A DNA stretch of 64,000 nt from Priapulus caudatus (taxonomy: Eukaryota > Priapulida > Priapulimorpha > Priapulimorphida > Priapulidae): positions 417,646 to 481,645 of the forward strand of contig NW_014577129.1 in assembly GCF_000485595.1 (NCBI RefSeq), given 5' to 3'. A program made the translations under genes and the position numbers. Numbering within the stretch: position 1 is the first letter of the stretch; every line of letters starts with the position of its first letter. This document shows positions 38,770-49,300 of the stretch, one piece after another. The notes beneath the pieces are model-generated. The model ran no database searches, was not told the DNA's origin, and was given only the letters and a program-made list of their open reading frames with translations.

Positions 38770-39258
38770 GCAAACGAGGAAGAGAGAGCACTGAGTAGGG
38801 AGCAAGAGATGAAGAGACGAAGAGAGATGCAGAGAAAGGAGGAGAAAGAGAGGAGAGAATGCCGGGGAGAGAGAGAGAAGGGTGCGAAGGTAGGAGAGCG
38901 CGAGAGAGGGAGAGGAGAGAAGACTAAAGAAGAGAGAGAGAAGAGAGAGCAGAGAGGGAGAGAGAGAGGAAGAGAAGAGAGAGAAGGAGGAGAGGGGTTG
39001 AAGAGCGAGAGAGAGAAAGTTCGGGAGGGAGCGAGAGAGAGAGAGACAGAGAGAGAGAGAGATAGAGAGAGAAGAAGAGATAGAGAGAGAGGAGAGAGAG
39101 GAGAGAGAGAGAGAGGAGGAGAGAGAGAGAGAGGGAGGGAGAGAGAGAGAGAGAAGAGAAGAGAGAGCAAGAGATAGAGAGAGGAGATAGCAGAGAGAGA
39201 AGAAGAGATGAGGGGAGAGAGAGAGAAAGAGAGACAGAGGAGAGAGGAGAGAGAGAGA

Positions 39259-39294
<36 letters not shown>

Positions 39295-39440
39295 AGAGAG
39301 AGAAGAGAGAGAGATGAGAGAGAGACGAGAGGAGAGACGAGACGACGAGCAGAGAGAGAGAGAGAGATAAAGAGAGAGGGGGACGAGGAGGGCGGGCGGG
39401 GGGGGGCGGGGGGGGGGGCGGCGGGGGGGGGCGGACGGAT
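38770..39440. repeat. (GA)n low-complexity block with G-rich end
   Basis: About 600 bp of AGAG with scattered C, ending in a G-run block (39385-39433) that could form G-quadruplex. Glu/Arg-rich frames are artefacts. Confidence 0.95.
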
Positions 39441-39687
39441 ACGGGATCATATCGTAAGCTAGGCTGCCGCCACGTCGCCTACTGCTGAGTTCAGTGAGTG
39501 CTGACCAGCCGTCTGTAACTTATACTACGTGACCACACTGACACCCTGCATCTCTGCACCTCGCACCGTGATCTCTATCAACCGTTCTATGAACTGTGTG
39601 CAGCGCGTTTACACTGACGACTGCGAGTTGGCGCGACTCGATCGAGCGGTCAGCGTCGACCACGAGCGTACGCGTGGGGCGTTGGAT

Positions 39688-39782
39688 ATAGGGTTAGGGT
39701 ATATATATATATATATATATACCCTAACCCTATATATATATATATATACCCTAACCCTATATATATATATATACCCTAACCC

Positions 39783-39828
<46 letters not shown>

Positions 39829-40090
39829 CCCTACACGCACCGCGTGTACGTGGTGTGTGTGTGGGGGTGGTAGGGGTTAGGGTTAGGGTAGGGGTTAGGG
39901 TGAGGGTATATATATATATACCCTAACCCTATATATATATATACCCTAACCCTTATATATATATACCCCCTATACCCTATAATAATATATATATATATAT
40001 ATATATTAGGGTTAGGGTATATATATATATAGGGGAAGGGTATATATATATATACCCTCACCCTAACCCTACCCTAACCCTAACCCCTAC
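39688..40090. repeat. Alternating TTAGGG/CCCTAA and (TA)n interstitial telomere-like block
   Basis: Repeated switches between TTAGGGT, (TA)n and ACCCTAA, so each (TA)n run is bracketed by inverted telomere-type motifs (for example GGGTTAGGGTATATATATAT / TATATACCCTAACCC). Confidence 0.9.
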
Positions 40091-40535
40091 CTAACCACAC
40101 ACACACCCCGTACACGCGTGCGTGGCAGGTACACGCGTGCGTGCACGTACACGCATGCGTGCACATACACGCGTGCGTGCACGTACACGCATGCGTGCGC
40201 GTACACGCATGCGTGCGCATACACGCATGCCGTGCGCATACACGCGTGCGTGCAGTACACGCATGCGTGCGCGTCACGCATGGCGCGCACGTACACGCGT
40301 GCGTGACTACACCGGTGCATACACCGTGCGTTGCACATACACGCGCTGCGTGCACATACACCTCTTACCGCACATACACACGTGCGCGCACATACACATG
40401 CCACGCATGCGGTCATGCTGCATCTGTGCAGCCGCAGATACACTCACGTGCACCTATTGTACGCAGGCCGCAGCGTACACGCCCGCGTGTATGTACACGC
40501 ATGCGCGCGTGCACATAAAGGAGCTCGCTGCACGA
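40091..40535. repeat. ACACGCATGCGTGC minisatellite (alternating purine-pyrimidine)
   Basis: Units of about 17-18 bp, TACACGCATGCGTGCGC, with Z-DNA potential. Cys/Arg/His/Thr frames across it are artefacts. Confidence 0.9.
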
Positions 40536-40624
40536 TCTTGAGACAAACCAATGCTCTCGTAGCAACACCGGCATCCTGACTCTGTGACTGTGCACGAGTC
40601 TTTTGCGCCTGTGCGTGCGCGAAC

Positions 40625-41144
40625 CTCGGCTTTTATGCCACAGAGAGTCGGTTAGCTTCCTTGCCTGACCGCAGAGTTGTTATTACAATCATCTGTGAGT
40701 TCTGTCTGTACGGAGGGGCGGATGTGCCTATCGTCGTCATCGTAGTTGTTATTGTTGTTGTTGTTGTCTGTTTCAACTTGTTTGTTTGTTCTGCTGTTTC
40801 TTGTTGGCGGCGCGCAACGGAGAGGAGAACAGGGAGAGAGAAGGATGTTGGGGATGCGATGCGGAATCACGCGAGTGGGATTTAGAGCAGCCGCGTGCGC
40901 GAGCAATGATTATGGTTGGATTTACGGTTCGCATAACTCCTCTCGCAGTCTGTTTTCACTCTCTAGAAGTTTGTGTACGGCGGTGTGTACTGGTCCTTAT
41001 ACAATGTTACCATGATTGTTATACAATGTTATCACGTCATTGTTATACAATGTATCACGATTCTGTATACAGTGTTACCACAATTCTTACACATGGCGCC
41101 CACCACGATTGTCTATACAATGTACGTTATACAATTCAGACATG
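40625..41144 (+). repeat. Dispersed repeat R, copy C
   Basis: CGGCTTTTATGCCA, CAGAGTTGTTATTACAATCA, TCGTCGTCATCGTAGTTGTT and the TATACAATGTTA series in the same order as copy B, ending CAGACATG at the hAT left end. Many single-base differences from copy A. Confidence 0.8.
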
Positions 41145-42795
41145 CACTGGCGTAGCTAAGGGGGGCACAAGGGGCCATGGGCCCCCTTCTGTTGATTGGC
41201 AAACAAAACAACAACAAAAATTTTCCTGGCCTCTCACGCGTCTTCACAGGACTGGCCACAATTCCTGTTACTTCTTGCATCTGCTGAACGAACTTCTCTA
41301 AAATGAGCATTGTCAAGTTTCTAAACTTCTTCTACAATGACCAGCCACGATTCTCTGCTCTCATTCTCCTTTTCGTTGAACAGGAGTTAGTGAATGACAT
41401 TAATGTCAACGAAATCCTCAAAATCGACGAGAAGACTTGACTTTGGATTTTGAGATTTCTGCAGCAGACAAAAACATGACTAAAAGAAAGGAGATAATTC
41501 TTCTTTGCTCAGCGTTGTGTTGTTGGCAAGTGGCTTTGATTGAATTTTATGGTTCTGAACTCTTATTGACGAGAAGAAAAGAAATGGAATGCTTTGTTGA
41601 ATAACTTTGCATATATTCGAACTTATAGACGGCCATGTTGGCAGAAACTCGCGGTTTTTATTTCAAATCCGATTTCAACACTATTTTAAGTAACTGTTCT
41701 CTATCAGGGGAGGCAAAAACAATTCTTTTCATGGTAAATTTCCTTTTTATTTAATAGGAGCGAGCTTTTGGCCCAGCTACCTTTGTTTTTATTTGAAAAT
41801 CAAATTTCAATATGGTTTTTAGTTCTTCATCAGAGGAAAGCCAAAACATTTTTTATAACGAACAAAATGTTAAATGTGATTTCTTTAACGCTATTGTATT
41901 CTAAACGATGTAAATCTTTTGTAATTTAAATAAATTGCATGTTTATTCAGTGCAGTTTCCAACACATCTACTGCTTTTGTCCGTAGATCTTTATTTCGAT
42001 TTCATTCAATATGCCTCTACTTTTTCAAAAAATAATTTAACTTTTAACTTTTTATATGTGGAACTTGAAACAGTTTATGACGGATAAAATGCCAACATTG
42101 CATGGTACTACTAACAACACAAATCAAACTAATTCCACATATTCCGTCGAGTGCTTGAATGAGGACATAGGCGTAGCTAAGGGGGGGGGGGCCACAAGGA
42201 GGCCATGACCCCCTCTTGATCGGAGAGTACAAAAATTAAGAGAGAAGCGCCTGAAGGGATTGGTCTATACCACTATTACTACACCTAATAATGAAATGAA
42301 ATGCCGCAAAAATGCCATTTTGATGCAGATATTTCAAAAATTACCCTACTGTGGAGAGGAAATTAACACCCTCCCCGTTGAGAAATTGCTTCATCGCTGT
42401 CTTGGTCGCTTAACTCTTTTCTTCCCTCCCTGAAAAACACTGGCTTCGTACACCATTTTCACTGGTCTAGCTAAGGGTCCACCCAACTGGTCGTGTGTAA
42501 CCTCAGAGCCTTCCGGCGCCACAGCAGCGCGGCCATCGTCCCACGTTTGATCGCGATCGGAGTGGAAAAAATAAAAAGCGAGGGGAGGGGGGTTATAAGG
42601 ATTAGCATATGCCACTTCTCATATAGTTACCCCTAATACTGAATTTTAGTGTGCAGAAAATGCCATTTTCATGCACGAATTTCAAAAATCTCCCTACCGT
42701 GGAGGGGGGGATACCCCTCCCACACCCTACTCCTCGGTCGCCTTCGCTCCCTCGCCTTGGCCCCCCCTGTTTTCCAATTGCTGGCTACGCCACTG
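41145..42795 (+). mobile_element. hAT-type element, copy C (indel-rich)
   Basis: CACTGGCGTAGCTAAGGGGG at the left, GGCTACGCCACTG at the right; collinear with copy A over its whole length. The transposase fragment is frameshifted (for example ACGAACTTCTCTAAAATGAG lacks one base relative to copy A). Dense one-base indels suggest read error rather than only decay. Confidence 0.8.
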
Positions 42796-42843
42796 GGAGG
42801 GAGGGAGAGAGAGAGAGCGAGAGGAGAGAGAGAGAACGAGAAG

Positions 42844-42885
<42 letters not shown>

Positions 42886-42960
42886 ACGAGAGAGCAGGAG
42901 AGACAGAGAGACGAATTGAGAGACTGGACGAGAGTAGAGAGAGAGAGAGAGATCAGTGAT
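42791..42960. repeat. (GA)n microsatellite
   Basis: GAGAGAG run between the hAT right end and the DCTN4 5' flank. Confidence 0.9.
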
Positions 42961-43041
42961 CAAAATACTATGGCACAGATATTATTTCGAATTATTGAAT
43001 TTCGTTTCCCACAGGTGGCGTTGTTGTGTTGACTTATCAAA

Positions 43042-43307
43042 ATGGCTACCTACATGAACATCGAGAGGGTGAAATACATGTGTTCTTGTGATAAATGGAC
43101 AGCTTTTAGTTTACTTTACTTTTGTAAACACTGCCTGAAATTACGGTGTAGTAAATGTGTCACCCATGAGGTAAGGTGTTGCATTCGTACCGTTTTAGGT
43201 CGTAACTTATTTGGGTTTCATGTCAGTGAACATGCACTTCCTAGGCTAGAGACGAGTAGAGAGTATAGTCTCATTTGTTTACTGTATACTACAGCCACTG
43301 CTACTTG

Positions 43308-43396
<89 letters not shown>

Positions 43397-46300
43397 GCTT
43401 ACTAAGTTTAGTATAGTACTAGTAGTTTCTAAAAGTAAGGCATCGAGTTAATTTTATGTTTTTTGCTCGCTTAATTTACAGGTTGACAACCATTATTGCC
43501 CCAATTGTTTAGAAAACATGCCATCAACAGAAGCAATGCTAAAGAAAAACAGGTGCCATTAGGCTGTATTTCTTAGACGAAGATTGTTGTGTAAATGTCG
43601 ATGTAATATAATCAGGAGTAAGATAATATAGATCTATATATTATCTTACTCCTGATATAATTAATATATTAGTTATTCTAGGATTGCCAGCAAATTTTTT
43701 ATATGTATCCTACATACAAATTTTTAAATAGCATCAATATTTCTTAGTCCCACATTCACTGCATGAACAGGAATATTTACAGCTTGGAAGTTTTTGGTGC
43801 CTAGGTGTTCAAGCTGCTTTGACTGCCCTTGCTGTCAGCATACGTTGTCCACGCGTGCTACGACACTACTCGTCGGAGCGACTAGCCCAACAAGTCCTGA
43901 TTCCTCTGCATCACAGCCAAGTGGTGCCGCCGAGGAAGCACCTCCTGCTACGCCGAAGAAAGTTTACTATCTGGCATGTGGGTTTTGTCGCTGGACATCG
44001 CGAGATGGAGGTCTACAGGATCAACCTGTTGGTGGGTAAAACAACAAGGAGCACAGTATTCATTTCAGTCTTATTTCCATGTATCATCTGATGATGCACA
44101 TCTCTGTCAGGCACCCGTAACTGGAATTGTTATTGCATGTCACTTTTACACATATATATGCATTCTGAAGTGAATCAACGAGCTAGTAAGTTCAAGATAT
44201 AACTTTAGAGACTGGGATGTATGCTATGTAGAAATAGTAATATATTGTTATGTATTGGACATACTTTTACCTATCCAGAAAACTAAAATTTTGTCGATTT
44301 GGTTTGTATGAAATCTATTTTGGTATTTCTCAATCATAATACATTCATATTGATAACAATTTAACATGCACCTATAAATGGTACAATGTATGTTTGTACT
44401 ATGTAACCGCTCTCTGTTATCATTGCAGATATGGTCATAAATTTTTTAATTTTGTATAGCTTCAGGTGGCTGGAACGAAGAAGAAAACCCGCATAATCAG
44501 CAGGTATGATGCAGGGTATTTTTAAAAGTTGTAAATAAGAAATAATGGTACATCTTTGGTGGTAATCAGGTAAATTATACTGGATCTAGAGTGACAGCCT
44601 GTGTGGGGTATCGGGTACAAATACCTCGGAAACTTGGTATTATTTATAATTAAAGACCCATGCACCAGCCTTAAAAAACACTGAGCTATACACTCATTAT
44701 TATTATATGTATAAATGATGGCCTGTTCATTTTGTTATAAAGATCATACACTGTTTATTGTTATATATGATGGTACACTATTTTCCCTATGTAGTTACGT
44801 GCATAGAAGAACTGCATATCATTAGGTGCTGGGTAAATTTTTGCTAAGCAATAATTTAAACTACGTTGTCCACCAGATCAGCAATTTGGTAGAATATTAC
44901 CAGCAGATGGCACTAGTAGAGCAGGTAGAGAGGGACCGGAAGCGTACACCATCCAGGAGGAGGGCCCTTCTGCAGCATGCGGTACGAGATTGGTTACTAG
45001 AATGAGTGAGAGCGACTTCTTGACTGTCGATGTGTGCCACTAGTTCCTAGGCTTTAGTTGTGTTTCATCCTAGTCTAAAATGAAGACTATTGTCTCAGTA
45101 CTGCACAATTCTTATGCATGTTAGTGTTGAGTTAGTTAAAGGACAATTGAAGTCAAATTTTATAACTTCTGTAACGTTTTTATACATAGAAATACATTCA
45201 ATAATGTATTCCATTTCAAATCCGGCGCCATCACGCTGGCAAATCAGTAGGAAACACATGAATATTAATCTAGGTCATGTGACATCACAGCCCCATGTTG
45301 AAACGCGCCATTATATAGCGTAACACGCTAGTATATGTTATGCTAGGTGAAAGTATTGTTACAGCATACAACAAACATGTAGCCTGTAAATGTACTTATA
45401 TTCATGTACATACATATTACCTGTGTGGATAATGCATTCACGGTATATGTACAGGACTTGCGTAGAGATGTTTGTACATGTACAGATACATGTGATTCTG
45501 ACCGAGCGTGATAAGCCCGGTGATCAGTGTAGGCCTACTCGTGTGACTCACCTGGTCTAGCGTCGAACTGGTCTACAATAACCCTGGTCTTCTCATTCTC
45601 ATGGCAGCATATACATTCAGGTGCCGTACTCATTAATTCACAAACACTACAAGAACACCAGTATTTGTCTACAGTCCTATCTGGTACCGAACCTTCCATT
45701 CCGCCATGTTGTGACTGTTTTGATTCTTGAGAAGTTTGTGCCGACTCTTCGCGTTGCTTTTTCAGACGATTCTCCTCAATTTCTTCTTGTGTATATTCAG
45801 GCTCAAACCTATATCCAACTGTTAAATCACTATAAATATCATCATCATCTGAGTAATCACTAGAATCATTGAAATTATCGCTTTCTGTCTCCATTTTATA
45901 CACCACACGCACTATGTTTACATAATGGCATGTTTCAACATGGGGCTGTGACATCACATGACCTAGATTAATATTCATGTGTTTCTTACTAATTGGGCGC
46001 CGGATTTGAAATGGAATACGTTATTGAATGTATTTCTATGTATAAAAACGTTACAGAAGTTATAAAATTTGACTTCAATTGTCCTTTAAAGTACTAGATA
46101 AGTACTGCATGTATAAATGGATACAGGTGCAATCATTACTAAACCCTGCACATTCTCTCCCCTTAGAAATGATATCCATGTTATTACAAAGCAAAATCAT
46201 TTCCATATCTGGCAGTGACCATGTGCGTTCTCAAACCACTAGAAATTTTTCTTATATGTGAGTATACTGTATATACTGTATGTTCACTTGTTAGATTGCC

Positions 46301-49300
46301 CTAATGTTTGTGTTACAAGACACAGTCTATGTTTCGTGGCAGTATTATAAGTATATCGATGATAATCACTTTAACTTACTTATTTGAATAATGCTTTCAG
46401 GACAAATATGGTCTAACATCTGTTGTGGCTAGGCACAGGGCTGGCCTCTCCCCTCACTCTCCTAGCAGGTAATTTTCTATACATGTGTAGCCTATTCTAT
46501 TCGATTCACCTATTTGTATAACAGCGTATTATTTATATATCCCTGGATTAACATGTAGTACAATTCAGACTATTAATAGTTCAGTGTGATATTGTGTTGG
46601 TATCTATAAGGTGATGTGAAGATTAATAACTTAAATTTCACTTAACATTACTGATGTTACTATTGATTGCAATCGGGGTATTTTCTGTGATTAGCTTGAA
46701 GAAAGGCGAGGATGCAAAGTTAGTTGAACTTGAGGCTAGTGAAGCTTCCGATGACATAGCACTACTCAGTGAAGATTATTACAACAAACCGGTCAACCTC
46801 AATGAAGGTAAGCCCTGCTCATATAACATTAGAAGCATTTGTTGCACCATAATTGAGAAGAATCTGCAAGCACTCTGTTGCTGCTGTATAAATGCATACA
46901 TATCTAGAAAAACGTGCACTTAAATGCAGAAGATGGAGATGTGTTGATAGACGCGCAAGCAATGCAAATCAGTTATTTGTCAATGGGGTTTGCCATTTAC
47001 TAATCGCTGGATAGATGGCGCGCGTGCACTGTTCGCTATCAGATTATTGCACCAGGGAGAAATACTCATTTTACGTACCAGGGTATTTGGTTATGTTGGT
47101 TCGAATCCCATCTGTTTATTTTTTATTTTTTTATTTTTTTGTTTAGAGTTAGGGTTAGGGTACCTCTATTAGGCAATTAGCAACGCCGTACTACCGTTCG
47201 GCTATTTCCGGAAAAATGAGTATTTCTCTCCGATACACGATTCCCGGTATCACACCTAAACAATGGCGTCTAGTTACGAAGGGAAAACCGTAAATGAATT
47301 GAAATCAGAGTTGCAAAGTAGAGGTGCAAAGACATCTGGGAGGAAAGCTGATCCGTGTGCACGTACACGTGCGTGCGTGCGTATGCACGTACATGTGCAT
47401 GCGTATGCACGTACATGTGCATGCGTGTGCACGTGCGTGTGCTCGTACATGTGCGTGCGTGCGTGCGTGTGCACGTACACGTGCGCGCGTGCATGGGTGC
47501 GTGTGCACGTACACGTACATGTGCATGCGTGTGCACGTACACGTGCGTGCATGCGTGCGTATGCACGTACATGTTCATGCGTGTGCACGTACACATGCGT
47601 GTGCACGTACACATGCGTGCGTGCGTGCGTGTGCTCGTACATGTGCATTCGTGCGTGTGCGTGGGCACGTACACGTGTGTGCGTGTGTGCGTGTGCACGT
47701 ACACGTGCGCGCGTGCATGGGTGCGTGTGCACGTACACGTGCGCGCTTGCATGGGTGTATGTGCACGTACACGTGCGTGTGGGCGTGCGTGCGCGTGCGT
47801 GGGTGCATGTGCACGTACACGTGCATGCGTGCGGGCGTATGCACTTTCATCACCTCTTTTGATCGCCACACACCATTACAATCTCAGTTCTAGGTCACTT
47901 GGGAAACTATGACCTCCTTTATTGTTACATTGAGGTACAACACAGTAATCAGGCATCGCAAAAGCAACTATAAAAGCCTATTCACGGAAGTAATGTATAC
48001 CGGTCTAAACACGCATGCCATCTTGCGGTGAACTGATTGGCTAACCTCATTGAAGTTTAATGCGATGGTGGTTGCATGCAAAAGAGGCGGAAGAGTGAAG
48101 CTGTCTGTGGGTTTTTCAGTCTGTACGATAGGTCAGTCTATTAGTCAGCCTGAGCTGCAGTGGGACACCACTTCCAAACTGAAGCCACACCGTAAGACCC
48201 TGCTGGTGAAGCGCTCTAAGCGATGCAGGGAGTGCGAGCACAATCTCATCAAGCCAGACTTCAGTCCCTCTTCCATCAAGTTCAAAATCCAGCTGATAGC
48301 CATGTAGGTGTGAATGAATTAACAGAATATAAATGGAATGTGAACTGGTGTGAATGGTCTGAATGTGCAAGTGCATGCCAGTTCTCACTTGTAGCCAGTC
48401 TTGTTTGGTTTTACAGGGAACCACAGGGTGGTTGGGATATCTGAGCATATCCATTAATAAGCAGTTGAATTGAAAGATCCAATGCAGTTCAAATAGGTAC
48501 CCGTGTGAGACAAAGTAGTATAATAAGTATGATGTAATTGTGCTAGTGGTTCATGTAAAATTGTTGTGACCATTTATTGCTCCACAGTTCTTTACTTCAT
48601 GTAGATCTCTGTTACTTGCAGATATCTGGTACCGGAAATCAGAGTGGTGCCTGGAGTACAACTCCACCCGAAGAAGGTATCCCACCCCTTCCAGTTAAAA
48701 AAGGCTATAGCTATAGTTTAATGGCTATGGGCTTAATATGTGCTGACTAATGTGCAATGTGTAAGGTACAAACAATGAAGAGAAGCATTAACAAATATAA
48801 TCTTTTGCTCGGTAAGCTTACCTAAAAATCTGACATGTTGTCATCTTGAAATGTTTACTTAAAGGCCCATTGATTATGCAAAGTTGACGAATGCTACAGT
48901 AACTGGCACCTTCTGTAGTTAATAAGTACATTACCTTATAGCCAAACGCGTATTAGTTTGTCCAATATCACTGCTAATTACTAAGAAATGTCTAATTGAA
49001 ATCTGTAAATCTGGCGCCAATGCTAAATTGGTTGCCAAGCAAAATAGCCTCGAATTTGGTTAGGTGACGTCACATGTTGCTACGGGTGTTGAGCAGAGAA
49101 TTGTTTATCTCGGGATGCTTATAATGACTAATGAGCTAGTAGAATGTATCTCTGCTTCTGGGTGTATTCTTGGTATTGAGGCACAAGTAAATAACTGTGG
49201 GTGCTAATGAACTAATACCCACATGTCTTCAATTTCGGACACAGGTGTATTCGTTTGACCAATATATGTAAATACACCTAGTGCCGTCTGCTTTCCATGT

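Noticed and set aside
38763-39462. Arg/Glu-rich protein of more than 100 codons
   Set aside because: (GA)n low complexity on both strands.
40080-40595. Cys/His/Arg-rich frames resembling zinc-binding repeats
   Set aside because: Product of the ACACGCATGCGTGC satellite; periodicity follows the DNA unit, not a domain.
45552-45894. A genuine P2X receptor channel gene
   Set aside because: Only the intracellular ballast-like cysteine region is present; no ATP-binding ectodomain or transmembrane segments are found nearby.
47080-47110. tRNA or tRNA-derived SINE (GGTTCGAATCC B-box motif)
   Set aside because: No A box on the same strand at the right spacing and no cloverleaf arms; an A-box-like TAGCCGAACGGTAGTACGG nearby lies on the opposite strand.
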